From: Hydrogenovibrio sp.
Lineage (GTDB): Bacteria > Pseudomonadota > Gammaproteobacteria > Thiomicrospirales > Thiomicrospiraceae
Direction of reading: 5' to 3'
Length of the DNA: 44,193 nt
Assembly: GCA_015484555.1 (NCBI GenBank)
Contig: WFMZ01000013.1
Location: 1 to 44,193, forward strand
The notes under the pieces are model-generated. The model did no database searches. It had not been told where the DNA came from and saw only the letters and a list, made by a program, of their open reading frames with translations. The translations under genes and the position numbers were made by a program. Shown here one piece after another: positions 15,638 to 24,692 of the stretch. The stretch's first letter is position 1. Each line of letters begins with the position of its first letter.

Positions 15638-16548
15638 TGACTTCAGTGACTCAGCCTTATCAAACCTTGATGAATACCGTTGGTAATACACCGCTGGTTA
15701 GGATTCAACGCCTAGTGAACCCTAATACAAATAGTGTGGTTCTGGCAAAGTTGGAAGGAAATAACCCTGCCGGTTCGGTTAAAGATAGACCTGCTTTGCA
15801 CATGATTGAGCAGGCTCAAAAACGGGGGGATATAAAACCCGGCGATACTTTAATTGAAGCAACCAGTGGCAACACCGGTATTGCCTTAGCGATGGCCGCC
15901 TCGATGATGGGCTATAAAATGAAGTTGATTATGCCTGATAACATGTCGATGGAACGTAAAGCGTCAATGGCAGCCTATGGCGCAGAATTAATTACGGTTT
16001 CGCAAGCACAAGGCATGGAAGGCGCCAGAGATTTAGCCAAAGCTATGCAAGAAAAAGGTGAAGGCTTTATGCTTGACCAGTTCGCTAACCCGGACAACTT
16101 GCTTGCACACTACCATTCAACAGGCCCTGAAATTTGGGAAGCAACCCAAGGTAAGCTTACCCACTTTGTGAGTGCAATGGGGACAACAGGTACCATTATG
16201 GGTGTGTCTATGTATTTGAAAGAGCAAAATCCTGATATTCAAATTATTGGTGTTCAGCCAGAAGATGGCGCGGCTATTCCGGGTATTCGTCGTTGGGCGC
16301 CAGCTTATTTACCCGCTATTTATGATAATAAAAGAGTTGATAGAGTTATTGATATGGCGCAAATTACTGCTGAAAATACAATGCGTAAAATGGCAAGTCA
16401 AGAAGGTATTTTTGCAGGTGTTTCTTCTGGTGGCGCTTTAGCAGCCGCTTTACAAGTGGCGAATGAAGTCGAAAATGCAGTCATCGTTACCATTGCGTGT
16501 GATCGTGGCGACAGATACTTATCAACCGGTGTATTTAATACACTTTAG
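15637..16548 (+). CDS. cysM: Cysteine synthase B
   Basis: PLP enzyme that makes cysteine from O-acetylserine and sulfide or thiosulfate. 303 residues. The PLP lysine is K49 in NPAGSVKDRPA, followed by the phosphate/substrate loop EATSGNTGIALA. CysM-type features are the short length and the RRWAPAYLPAIYD loop rather than the CysK sequence. It overlaps the preceding prenyltransferase gene by one base and is followed 21 nt later by the CYTH gene. Thiosulfate use would suit a sulfur oxidiser (inference). Confidence 0.94.
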   Translation: MTSVTQPYQTLMNTVGNTPLVRIQRLVNPNTNSVVLAKLEGNNPAGSVKDRPALHMIEQAQKRGDIKPGDTLIEATSGNTGIALAMAASMMGYKMKLIMPDNMSMERKASMAAYGAELITVSQAQGMEGARDLAKAMQEKGEGFMLDQFANPDNLLAHYHSTGPEIWEATQGKLTHFVSAMGTTGTIMGVSMYLKEQNPDIQIIGVQPEDGAAIPGIRRWAPAYLPAIYDNKRVDRVIDMAQITAENTMRKMASQEGIFAGVSSGGALAAALQVANEVENAVIVTIACDRGDRYLSTGVFNTL

Positions 16549-16569
16549 TCAATTTAAAAAGGGCATGTT

Positions 16570-17070
16570 GTGGCAAGAGAGATAGAACGAAAATTTTTAG
16601 TAAAGGGTGAGTCTTGGAAAGCGTTGGCGCATAAACAGACGCATTTAGCGCAAGCCTATTTAAATGATATTCAGCAAGCAGGTTCAAAAAGCTCTGTCCG
16701 CATTCGTATTGAAGGCGACAAAGCCAATATCAATATTAAAAGTTTAGAAATTGGTATGAGCCGAGATGAATATGAGTATGGTATTGATGTAGATGATGCT
16801 CAGAAAATGATTAATACCCTAGCAGTAGGGCCTGCCATAGAAAAGATTCGTTACTTAATTAACCATGAAAACTATTTATGGGAAGTGGATTATTTCTTAG
16901 GTGAGAATGAAGGCTTAATTGTGGCAGAAGTAGAGTTAGTTTCAGAAGCAGAGCAACCTATATTGCCACCTTGGGTGGGTAAAGAAGTCACTGAATATGC
17001 TCGATATTATAATATTAGTTTAAGTCAATCCCCTTTTTCACAGTGGAGTCAAAATGAACAACAATTTTAA
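16570..17070 (+). CDS. CYTH-domain triphosphatase
   Basis: 166-residue triphosphate tunnel metalloenzyme. The N-terminal EIERKFLV gives the ExExK metal-binding motif; alternating charged strands follow (SVRIRIEG, ANINIKS, YEYGIDV, WEVDYFLGENEGLIVAEVEL). Such proteins hydrolyse inorganic tripolyphosphate or similar substrates. The start is GTG at 16570, with AAAAAGGG properly spaced upstream. Its end overlaps the tolC-like gene by 17 nt, implying coupling. Confidence 0.9.
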   Translation: MAREIERKFLVKGESWKALAHKQTHLAQAYLNDIQQAGSKSSVRIRIEGDKANINIKSLEIGMSRDEYEYGIDVDDAQKMINTLAVGPAIEKIRYLINHENYLWEVDYFLGENEGLIVAEVELVSEAEQPILPPWVGKEVTEYARYYNISLSQSPFSQWSQNEQQF

Positions 17071-18427
17071 AAAGTCAATAATAGGCATTGTTATAACTGG
17101 TGTATTCGGCCTATCTTCCTCAGCCGTGTTCGCGGCTTCTGGATTAGTTGAAGTTTACCAACTGGCAGCCAATCATGATGCAAAGTTAGCACAAGCTCGT
17201 GCTAACCTGGCAGCAAATTTAGAAAGCCAAGATATTGCTCAAGCACCTTTACTGCCTCAGGTTTCTGCTGATGCTAGTTATAATAAAACTGATAGTAATT
17301 TAGGCAGTGGTAATGTTAATACACGTACATTAGGCGTGAGTTTAAGCCAGTCTTTATATCAACATGATTCCTGGGCGCGCTACTCACAGTCTAAATTTGT
17401 TGTCAAAGAAGCGATTTATGCTTTTAAAAAAGCAGAGCAAGATATTATTGTTCGCGTTGCAGATACCTACTTTAAAGTATTGTTGGCGCAAGAAGACGTA
17501 CAACTAGCAAAATCCAAGGAAGAGGCGAATAAAACGCAATGGGAGAGAGCAAATGCTTCTGCTGAAGTGGGGCTGGCCAGTAAGACAGATGTCCTTCAAG
17601 CTAAGTCAAGTTTTGACCTGTCTCGATCAGATCGTATTTCAGCAGAAAATAATCTAGATGTAGCTTATGAAGAGCTAATGAAATTAACGGGCGTGCCTAT
17701 TAAGTCATTAAAAGTAATGGCTTTGAATGTTCAGTTACCTCATCCAAATTTAAATATGAATGAGTATGAAGAAAAAGCTCAGCAAAGTAACCTAGCCGTA
17801 TTACAGGCCGTTCAAAAAGCTAATGCAGCTGGAGAAGAAATTGAGGTTCAAAAATCAGGGCATTGGTTTAAATTGGATTTAAAAGCAGGTTATTCAGATA
17901 AAGCCTATAGCGAATATGCATCAGGTTCAGCAATTTCTCAGTTTAGTTATCGAGATAGATCGGATTTAAATATAGGGGTGTATGCTTCTATCCCGCTTTA
18001 TTCTGGTGGTGGAACTTCTGCTAGAGTAAGCCAGGCAAGAGCACAGTTTAAATCGACCAATATGTTGGTCAGAGATACTCGAGAAACAGCTCGTTTAAAT
18101 GCTCGAATACAGGTTAGAAATGTAGAAAGAGGGTTGGAATTAGTTTCTGCTAACCGAGCGGCAGTACAATCGAATGATGCTTTTTTAGAAGCTGCTGAAG
18201 AAAGTTATAAAGTGGGCTTAAAGGACTTATTAGATGTATTAACCGCCCGAAGCAATAAATTTCAAGCAAGAAGAAATTTAGCTTCATCTCTTCATAATGT
18301 GGTATTAAGCCGTCTAAAATTAGAGGAAGCGGTAGGTGTCTTAACACCTGATAAATTAAATACTTTTGAAGCTATTTTATCTGAACCCTCTGTACGTTCA
18401 GCAGCTCAGTTAGAAACTGTGAAATAG
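17054..18427 (+). CDS. tolC: TolC family outer-membrane channel
   Basis: Outer-membrane exit duct of type I secretion or RND/ABC efflux systems. 457 residues: signal peptide ending SAVFA (about 1-28), then two repeats of the OEP fold with long heptad-rich helices (about 125-215 and 335-420) and beta strands (VSADASYNKT, LNIGVYASIPLYSGGGTSARV). GGAG lies upstream of the ATG. It overlaps the CYTH gene and precedes the binding-protein gene by 15 nt. No membrane-fusion or pump gene is adjacent, so it is probably the housekeeping TolC. Confidence 0.9.
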   Translation: MNNNFKKSIIGIVITGVFGLSSSAVFAASGLVEVYQLAANHDAKLAQARANLAANLESQDIAQAPLLPQVSADASYNKTDSNLGSGNVNTRTLGVSLSQSLYQHDSWARYSQSKFVVKEAIYAFKKAEQDIIVRVADTYFKVLLAQEDVQLAKSKEEANKTQWERANASAEVGLASKTDVLQAKSSFDLSRSDRISAENNLDVAYEELMKLTGVPIKSLKVMALNVQLPHPNLNMNEYEEKAQQSNLAVLQAVQKANAAGEEIEVQKSGHWFKLDLKAGYSDKAYSEYASGSAISQFSYRDRSDLNIGVYASIPLYSGGGTSARVSQARAQFKSTNMLVRDTRETARLNARIQVRNVERGLELVSANRAAVQSNDAFLEAAEESYKVGLKDLLDVLTARSNKFQARRNLASSLHNVVLSRLKLEEAVGVLTPDKLNTFEAILSEPSVRSAAQLETVK

Positions 18428-18442
18428 TTCAGGCGTTTACTA

Positions 18443-19987
18443 ATGACTCTGAAGCTTGATAGACGACAACTGTTAAAAACAACAGCGCAAGGAGCGATGG
18501 GTACTAGTTTTCTGTCGGGATTAGCGGGCTGTTCGACAGCTGGCAATAATGATAATGTCATTAACATGGGCGTAACTTCACGCCCAAGAATGCTGGACCC
18601 TCGACAGGCAACTGATGCTTTATCTAGCCGTATCAATCGTTTGTTGTACAGTCAACTGATAGATTTTGATTCTGCCTTTCAAGCGATTCCTGATCTAGCG
18701 GCTTGGCAACAATTGTCTCCGACCAATTATCGTTTTAATTTGTTAGAACTGCCTAGATTCCATAATGGAATGACATTAACCTCAAAAGATGTCAAAGCCA
18801 CTTACGATTCTATTCTTGATGTTGATACGGGTTCTCCCCATCGCGGTTCGTTAAAGAATATTTCTCGAATTGTTGTGCTAAATGAACGGCAGATAGACTT
18901 TTATCTACACAAGGAAGATGCCCTTTTTGTGGGACGTTTGGTAATTGGAATCTTGCCCAAAGAGTTAATTGACCAGCAATATTCGTTTGCTAAGACTCCG
19001 GTGGGTTCAGGGCCTTGTCGTTTCGTATCTAGCTCAGAACAGAAGTTGGTTTTGGCTAGGAAAGATAATGTGCATCTTCAGTTTTTACCTGTCAAAGATG
19101 CCAATGTTCGAGTGTTAAAGTTGTTAAAAGGCGAGTTGGATATTATTCAAAATAACTTGTCTCCCGAACTACTGTCTTATTGTGAACAGCAGAAAGGCGT
19201 ATTGAAAGTATATTTTCATCCAGGTACCAACTTTGGTTACATCGGCTTTAACTTTGATGACCCACTATTAAATCAACTTGCGATGCGCGAAGCTTTAGCT
19301 TATGGCATAGATCGTCAGCAGATTATAGATAAGGTATTTGTCGGGCATGCCCGCTTGGCAGGAGGCTTGTTGGTACCAGAACATTGGTGTGGTTCTTCAA
19401 AATTAAAAGGATTTGAGTTTAACTTGGAAAAAGCCAGAGAAAGGGTTGCCCAACTTAAAAAATCGCCAGGGGTGGGTCGCTATCTAAATGATAAGAATGA
19501 GATAGAACTTAGCTATAAAACCTCTTCTGATCCTACTCGTATCCGCTTGGCTACGGTGTATCAATCACAACTTAAAAAAATAGGGATTCATCTCAATATT
19601 CAAAGTTATGACTGGGGAACTTTTTACAGCGACATCAAACAAGGCCGTTTTCAGCTATATAGTTTGGCTTGGGTAGGTGTTAAAAGCCCTGATATATTTC
19701 AATATATATTTGATTCTAAAGCGATTCCCCCCAAAGGTGCGAATAGAGGACGCTATAAGGATAGTTTGACAGATGATTTAATTCATGAGGCTGCTAATAC
19801 TCAAGATTTAGAAGAGCAGGCTAGTCTGTATCGTGAGCTGCAAGCTCGATTACAGCAAAATTTAGCAACTATTCCTTTATGGTATGAAGATCAATACTGT
19901 GTGATGCGAAACGATATTGAAGGTTATGAATTGTTTAGTGATGGCCGTTTTGATGGTTTACTGAATGTGACAAAAAAACGAGTATAA
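18443..19987 (+). CDS. Peptide-type ABC transporter binding protein (SBP family 5), Tat lipoprotein
   Basis: 514-residue DppA/OppA-like solute-binding protein. The N-terminus combines a Tat-like motif (DRRQLLK) with a perfect lipobox LAGC, so the mature protein should be lipid-anchored at C30 after Tat export. Family features include MLDPRQATDALSSRINRLLYSQL, DVKATYDSI and the late EALAYGIDRQQI. It heads a unit with a YkuD enzyme, two DppBC-like permeases and nagZ, so murein peptides are the suspected ligand (inference). A copy of the 18-bp dispersed motif (19458-19475) lies within the coding region as KKSPGVG. Confidence 0.9.
   Translation: MTLKLDRRQLLKTTAQGAMGTSFLSGLAGCSTAGNNDNVINMGVTSRPRMLDPRQATDALSSRINRLLYSQLIDFDSAFQAIPDLAAWQQLSPTNYRFNLLELPRFHNGMTLTSKDVKATYDSILDVDTGSPHRGSLKNISRIVVLNERQIDFYLHKEDALFVGRLVIGILPKELIDQQYSFAKTPVGSGPCRFVSSSEQKLVLARKDNVHLQFLPVKDANVRVLKLLKGELDIIQNNLSPELLSYCEQQKGVLKVYFHPGTNFGYIGFNFDDPLLNQLAMREALAYGIDRQQIIDKVFVGHARLAGGLLVPEHWCGSSKLKGFEFNLEKARERVAQLKKSPGVGRYLNDKNEIELSYKTSSDPTRIRLATVYQSQLKKIGIHLNIQSYDWGTFYSDIKQGRFQLYSLAWVGVKSPDIFQYIFDSKAIPPKGANRGRYKDSLTDDLIHEAANTQDLEEQASLYRELQARLQQNLATIPLWYEDQYCVMRNDIEGYELFSDGRFDGLLNVTKKRV
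19458..19475 (+). repeat. Dispersed 18-bp motif, copy inside the binding-protein gene
   Basis: AAAAATCGCCAGGGGTGG is identical to the first 18 bases of the motif at 10730 and 24693. Here it is read through as codons for KKSPGVG. A 4-bp hairpin GTTG-CC-CAAC sits just upstream. Confidence 0.65.
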
Positions 19988-19990
19988 GTT

Positions 19991-20476
19991 GTGTCCAAAC
20001 AGAGCCTTCTTATTTCAATTAAAAATCAAACGCTGGTATTGTGTGTTGATGATAATCCGGTTAAACAATATTCGATTAGCACGGCGCTAAAAGGCACCGG
20101 ATGTGATAAGAATTCTTTTCAAACCCCATTAGGGAAGCATATTATTCGTGCCAAAATAGGGCAAGGTAATCCCATGAATATGGTCTTTATTGGGAGACGC
20201 GCGACGGGCAAAATTTATAGTTCAGACTTTGCTCGGCAACAACCTAATAGAGACTGGGTATTGTCGCGTATTCTTTGGCTGTCAGGTTGCGAAGTCGGGC
20301 TAAATCGTTTGGGTCAGGTCGATACGATGCAACGTTATATTTACATCCACGGTACACCAAATTCAGAGCCGATGGGAAAGCCTCTTTCGCATGGTTGTAT
20401 CCGAATGCGTAATGAAGATGTGATTGATTTGTTCTCTTTAGTCAATGTGGGAATGCAGGTTAATATTCAGCCTTAA
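19991..20476 (+). CDS. YkuD-domain enzyme without signal peptide (probable cytoplasmic L,D-carboxypeptidase)
   Basis: 161 residues forming an almost bare YkuD domain. The catalytic signature is present: H120 in YIHGTP, then SHGCIRM with H134, C136 and R138. No signal peptide or membrane segment exists, unlike classical periplasmic L,D-transpeptidases. Cytoplasmic YkuD proteins (ElsL of Acinetobacter, LdcV-type) act as L,D-carboxypeptidases trimming recycled tetrapeptides to tripeptides. Its place between a peptide-binding protein and permeases, and near nagZ, supports that role. The start is GTG 19991, 3 nt after the previous stop, with only a weak ribosome-binding site. Confidence 0.82.
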   Translation: MSKQSLLISIKNQTLVLCVDDNPVKQYSISTALKGTGCDKNSFQTPLGKHIIRAKIGQGNPMNMVFIGRRATGKIYSSDFARQQPNRDWVLSRILWLSGCEVGLNRLGQVDTMQRYIYIHGTPNSEPMGKPLSHGCIRMRNEDVIDLFSLVNVGMQVNIQP

Positions 20477-20548
20477 AATATTCGTCTTAACCCTTTGTTT
20501 CAGCAGTTTAGAACGTTATAAACTTAAGGGGAAAATATTGAAATAGTG

Positions 20549-20554
20549 TATAAT
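20549..20554 (+). promoter_or_regulatory. Possible -10 box upstream of the permease genes
   Basis: TATAAT at 20549-20554 lies about 30 nt before the permease ATG, in the only gap over 100 bp inside the cluster. No good -35 is visible, so this internal promoter is tentative. Confidence 0.35.
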
Positions 20555-20585
20555 TTTGCTTATCTAAATTTATAAAAAAATATTC

Positions 20586-21509
20586 ATGTTTCAATTTCTG
20601 CTTCGCTTATCTATTTCCGTATTATTTATCTCTTGGGTAGTGGGATCTCTTGTTTTTTTATTAATCCATTTGGTACCAGGCGACCCAGTTGCAGTGATGT
20701 TAGGAGATTGGGCTAGTCCAGCGGATGAAGAAGTATTACGTCAGCAGCTAGGCTTAAATCTTCCGCTTTGGGAGCAGTATTGGGTTTATATGTCGAATCT
20801 AGTTCAGGGCGACCTTGGACAGTCACTTTTCTATCAACAACCTGTTTCAGAGCTTATTTCCCAACGGTTTCCCTTTACTTTACAATTAACTTTAATGGCT
20901 TTATTTATTGCGATTCTCATCGCATTTCCAATGGGTATTTTTGCCTCTATTAGAGCGGGAGAATGGCCTGATCATGTTGCTATGACGGTATCTTTAATTG
21001 GTGTTTCTATTCCTAATTTTTGGTTGGGGCCGATGTTGATTTTATTGTTCTCTATTGGTTTAGGTTGGCTACCTGTCAGCGGAGCAGAGGCCAGCGGATC
21101 ATGGATACTACCTTCCTTAACACTCGGGACGGCTTTAGCAGCAATCTTAGCCCGTATGTTGCGAGCTTCTTTATTAGAGATATACCATGAAGATTATATT
21201 AAAACTGCTAGGGCAAAAGGATTGTCGGCCACAGCCGTGTATGGCAAGCATGCCTTAAGAAATGCTATGTTACCGGTGGTGACTATCCTTGGCTTACAGC
21301 TAGGAACTTTACTAGGAGGAGCCGTTATTACTGAAGTTGTATTTGATTGGCCTGGTTTAGGGCAGCTACTGGTTGACTCAATTCAGAGACGAGATTACCC
21401 AGTTGTACAGGCCTGTATTTTAGTGATTAGTATGTCATACATTACTATTAATGGCTTAACTGAAATGGTATATGCTTGGTTAGACCCTCGTATTAGGTTA
21501 GCAAAATAA
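20586..21509 (+). CDS. Peptide-type ABC transporter permease (DppB/OppB-like)
   Basis: 307-residue inner-membrane subunit with about six helices. The N-terminal helix precedes the family's LIHLVPGDPVAVMLGDWA, and the cytoplasmic EAA loop LLEIYHEDYIKTARAKGLS is the contact for the ATPase. It overlaps the second permease gene by one base (TAATG) and follows the YkuD gene after 109 bp. No ATPase gene of the DppD/DppF type is present here, so the pair must borrow ATPases encoded elsewhere. Confidence 0.92.
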   Translation: MFQFLLRLSISVLFISWVVGSLVFLLIHLVPGDPVAVMLGDWASPADEEVLRQQLGLNLPLWEQYWVYMSNLVQGDLGQSLFYQQPVSELISQRFPFTLQLTLMALFIAILIAFPMGIFASIRAGEWPDHVAMTVSLIGVSIPNFWLGPMLILLFSIGLGWLPVSGAEASGSWILPSLTLGTALAAILARMLRASLLEIYHEDYIKTARAKGLSATAVYGKHALRNAMLPVVTILGLQLGTLLGGAVITEVVFDWPGLGQLLVDSIQRRDYPVVQACILVISMSYITINGLTEMVYAWLDPRIRLAK

Positions 21510-22318
21510 TGTTTAATAACCTGAAATATATTCCGTACCTTATTATTATTCTTTGGTTTTTAATGGCTCTATTCGCTCCGTTGTTGGATGATGGTGTCAA
21601 TGTGGTTGACTTAGATAGGATGCTATCTCCTCCTAGCTTCTCGGCAATATTTGGTACAGATGAGCTAGGGCGCCCAGTTTTTGAACGCCTATTACTCGGT
21701 GCACAAACCTCTTTTTATGTCGCAGTCAGTGTCGTTATTTTTTCATTTATGATTGGGACAACAATCGGTATTTTTAGTGCTTATACAGGTGGGCTAGTCG
21801 ATTCGGTGATTACCAAAGTGATTGATGTTTTTTTAGCTTTTCCGGGGTTATTATTAGCCATTGCTTTGGCTGCTATTTTAGGGCCAGGAATTGAAAATGT
21901 TGTGTTTGCCCTAGTGACTGTAGGTTGGGTAGGTTATGCCCGCTTGGCTAGGGCACAAACCTTAAGTATTAAGCATAGAGAACATATTCAGGCGGCTAGG
22001 TCACTAGGGACGTCGACCTTTTGGATACTGTTTAAACATATTTTACCACTTATTTTAGCAACACTAGGGGTCGAAGCAACGTTTGGTATTGCGGGTGCGG
22101 TTATTTCAGAAGCAGGGCTTTCTTTCTTGGGGTTAGGTGTACAAGCCCCAGATGCTTCATGGGGGAATATGATTCGTGAAGGGACTCGCTATTTATTAGT
22201 GGCACCGCATCTGGTTCTTTTTCCTGGTGTCGCGTTAATGTTAGTCGTATTGGCGGTTAATTTAGTGGGTGATCAATGGCGTGATTACCTGGATGTTAAA
22301 TCGAAGAATAGAAATTAA
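21509..22318 (+). CDS. Peptide-type ABC transporter permease (DppC/OppC-like)
   Basis: 269-residue partner permease with about six helices. It has the DppC-type periplasmic start FGTDELGRPVFERLLLGAQ, the EAA loop SIKHREHIQAARSLGTSTFWILFKHILP and the conserved ISEAGLSFLGLGVQAPDASWGNMI near the C-terminus. It starts within the stop of the first permease gene and ends 3 nt before nagZ, indicating one transcript. Confidence 0.93.
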   Translation: MFNNLKYIPYLIIILWFLMALFAPLLDDGVNVVDLDRMLSPPSFSAIFGTDELGRPVFERLLLGAQTSFYVAVSVVIFSFMIGTTIGIFSAYTGGLVDSVITKVIDVFLAFPGLLLAIALAAILGPGIENVVFALVTVGWVGYARLARAQTLSIKHREHIQAARSLGTSTFWILFKHILPLILATLGVEATFGIAGAVISEAGLSFLGLGVQAPDASWGNMIREGTRYLLVAPHLVLFPGVALMLVVLAVNLVGDQWRDYLDVKSKNRN

Positions 22319-22321
22319 ATT

Positions 22322-23395
22322 ATGGATAAATTACTTGGAAAAGCAATGCCGTTAGGCAGTTTGATGATTGATATCGAGGGCTTAGCTTTGACTGAAAATG
22401 ATAAAAATAGGTTGTTAAATCCTCTTGTCGCGGGGGTTATTTTATTTGGTCGCCATTATGAGTCTATTCAGCAGCTACAAAAATTAACGACCGAAATTCA
22501 TCAGCTTAGGCATCCTAGGCTGCTTATTGCGGTGGATCATGAAGGGGGTCGAGTTCAACGTTTTAGAGAAGAATTTACGCGCCTTCCTGCTATGGGTGAA
22601 CTAGGCGAATTGTATCATCAAGATAAAATTGAATCGCTTAAAATGGCTGAAACAATAGGCTGGCTATTAGCCACGGAGTTGTTAGCAGCAGGGGTCGATT
22701 TTAGTTTTGCCCCCGTATTAGATTTAGACTATGGCGATAGCCGTGTAATAGGTGATAGAGCATTTGATGCTAATGAATTTGTGGTGGCAGAACTGGCTGC
22801 CAAGGTGATGTTAGGTATGCATAAAGCGGGTATGGCTTGTGTGGCTAAACACTTTCCTGGTCATGGCTACATTGAACAGGATACACACAAAGAAGTGGCC
22901 GTTGATAATCGTTCTTTAGCTGAAATTAGCCAAAAAGATATACAGCCATTTTTAAAGTTAATTAGTCAAAAAATTGAAGGGGTGATGCCTGCGCATGTGA
23001 TTTATTCTAAGGTAGATACTAAACCAGCTGGTTTTTCAGCAAAATGGTTACAAGAAATTTTACGCGATCAGTGCCATTTTAATGGTGCAATTATCAGTGA
23101 TGATATGTCGATGCAAGCAGCCGTTCAGTTTGGTAGCTCGCTAGAAAGGGTCAATAAAGCACTGGAAGCTGGGTGTGATTTGGTCTTGTTATGTAATGAT
23201 TTAGTGATGGTTGATGAGGTATTGTCTCAGCTAGTATGGCAGGCAAATGTCTTGAACCACAGCCGTTTAATTCGCTTACATGGTAAGCCCATATTACAAC
23301 AACAGCATTTGCATAGCAGCCCCTTATGGCAAGCAGCTGCTTATAAAATAAATTCTTTTCGAGATCAACGACAGCAGCAGGAAATCATATTATGA
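22322..23395 (+). CDS. nagZ: Beta-N-acetylhexosaminidase NagZ
   Basis: Cytoplasmic GH3 enzyme that removes GlcNAc from GlcNAc-anhydroMurNAc-peptides in peptidoglycan recycling. 357 residues. DHEGGRVQRF (72-81) contributes to sugar binding, KHFPGHG spans 176-182, D187-T-H189 is the NagZ catalytic Asp-His pair, and ISDDMSM holds the nucleophile (D260 or D261). It sits 3 nt after the permease gene and overlaps the mechanosensitive channel gene by 4 nt (ATGA). This context ties the ABC permeases and YkuD protein to recycling. Confidence 0.95.
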   Translation: MDKLLGKAMPLGSLMIDIEGLALTENDKNRLLNPLVAGVILFGRHYESIQQLQKLTTEIHQLRHPRLLIAVDHEGGRVQRFREEFTRLPAMGELGELYHQDKIESLKMAETIGWLLATELLAAGVDFSFAPVLDLDYGDSRVIGDRAFDANEFVVAELAAKVMLGMHKAGMACVAKHFPGHGYIEQDTHKEVAVDNRSLAEISQKDIQPFLKLISQKIEGVMPAHVIYSKVDTKPAGFSAKWLQEILRDQCHFNGAIISDDMSMQAAVQFGSSLERVNKALEAGCDLVLLCNDLVMVDEVLSQLVWQANVLNHSRLIRLHGKPILQQQHLHSSPLWQAAAYKINSFRDQRQQQEIIL

Positions 23396-24621
23396 GCGAT
23401 ACAAACGTAAAAATAATGACTGAGGTAGCGGACAAACCGGTGCTTTTATCTCAGCCAGATATGGGGTCAACTACTAACTTGGTAGAAGACATTACTAAGC
23501 AAAGCTTTAGTGGGCTTGTTGAAGCTTTTCCTGATGCCTGGGCATATTTAGCGGGCTTATTTGGTGGGCACACTTGGGTACTCTTTATGGGTATTATTTT
23601 TCTAGTTACCTTCACACTAGATTTTATTATTAGAAATATTTTTAAAACATTAGATAAGCAATTTAAGAAAAAAGGTAAGGACTTCCTGGTCACCATTACC
23701 AAGGCTTTAATTGCCCCCATATCCTTTTATATTTGGCTGTCAGGTTTAGTGATGGGTATTTTATTAGTCTTTCTATTTTTTCCTGTTTTTAAAGAGGCCA
23801 TGCCTTATGTGAATGGGTTTAAGTCAACTTTATCAGTGATTGCTGTTGCTTGGTTCTCCATTCGCTGGGTACAAAATATAGAGTTTTATTTTAAAAATTT
23901 AGGAAAAGAGTCCAATTGGGATCCTGTCACCATTGAAGCGATGGCTAAAGTGTTTAAACTGACTGTCTTTATCTTTACCGGATTATTTGTTCTAAGTTCA
24001 TTAGGTGTTAATTTAACCGGCCTAATCGCTTTTGGAGGAATGGGGGGGGTTGCTGTTGGTTTTGCTGCAAAGGATTTTGTCGGGAACCTAATTGGTGGCT
24101 TAATGATTTATATGGATAAGCCTTTTAAAGTGGGGGATTGGATTTGCTCCCCTGATAAATCCATTGAGGGGACGGTTGAAAGCATTGGTTGGAGAATGAC
24201 GGTTATTAGAACTTTTGACAAACGACCTCTTTATGTTCCGAATGGTACCTTTTCAGTCATATCCATTGAAAACCCTTCTCGCATGACTAACCGCCGCATT
24301 AAAGAGACGATTGGGGTGCGTTATGATGATTTAGATCAAGTTAAGTCTATTACAGAGGGGATTCGTAAGATGCTAATTGCGCATGATGATATTGATAATG
24401 GTCAAACGATGTTTGTTTATTTAGGTGCCTTCGGAGAGTCTACTTTAGATATTGATGTGTATACCTTTACCAAGACGACGGCTTGGGTTCCATACCGTCG
24501 AATTAAGCAAGATGTCTTATTAAAAATTGCAGGCGTGATTTCAGACCATGGTGCAGAAATAGCCTTCCCAACACGTACTTTATACATGGCAGAGGCTGGA
24601 AACGAACAGCCAATGGATTAA
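23392..24621 (+). CDS. MscS-family mechanosensitive channel
   Basis: 409 residues. A polar N-terminus is followed by about five helices (about 60-82, 105-130, 145-160, 185-205 and the pore helix about 208-240). The pore helix GLIAFGGMGGVAVGFAAKDFVGNLIGG is the Gly/Ala-packed TM3 of MscS, followed by the beta domain (KPFKVGDWI, GTVESIGWRMTVIRTFD, VPNGTF). The length and extra helices resemble the YnaI/YbdG medium-sized group. A run of eight G (24042-24049) lies in the pore-helix codons. Its start overlaps nagZ by 4 nt; a terminator begins at its stop. Confidence 0.92.
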   Translation: MSDTNVKIMTEVADKPVLLSQPDMGSTTNLVEDITKQSFSGLVEAFPDAWAYLAGLFGGHTWVLFMGIIFLVTFTLDFIIRNIFKTLDKQFKKKGKDFLVTITKALIAPISFYIWLSGLVMGILLVFLFFPVFKEAMPYVNGFKSTLSVIAVAWFSIRWVQNIEFYFKNLGKESNWDPVTIEAMAKVFKLTVFIFTGLFVLSSLGVNLTGLIAFGGMGGVAVGFAAKDFVGNLIGGLMIYMDKPFKVGDWICSPDKSIEGTVESIGWRMTVIRTFDKRPLYVPNGTFSVISIENPSRMTNRRIKETIGVRYDDLDQVKSITEGIRKMLIAHDDIDNGQTMFVYLGAFGESTLDIDVYTFTKTTAWVPYRRIKQDVLLKIAGVISDHGAEIAFPTRTLYMAEAGNEQPMD

Positions 24622-24642
24622 TAGGTAGGTAATACCTATTTT
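24620..24642 (+). terminator. Terminator after the MscS gene
   Basis: AATAGGTA (24620-24627) pairs perfectly with TACCTATT (24633-24640) around GGTAA, with four consecutive T at 24639-24642. It starts within the stop codon of the MscS gene. The T-run is short, so strength is uncertain. Confidence 0.6.
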
Positions 24643-24692
24643 GGTGCCGAGTTTGAAATAGCTTTTAAGCCTAGGCTAGGGAGCGGTAAGAC

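Noticed and set aside
19991-20476. Calling the YkuD protein a periplasmic L,D-transpeptidase
   Set aside because: No signal peptide or membrane anchor; context favours a cytoplasmic carboxypeptidase.
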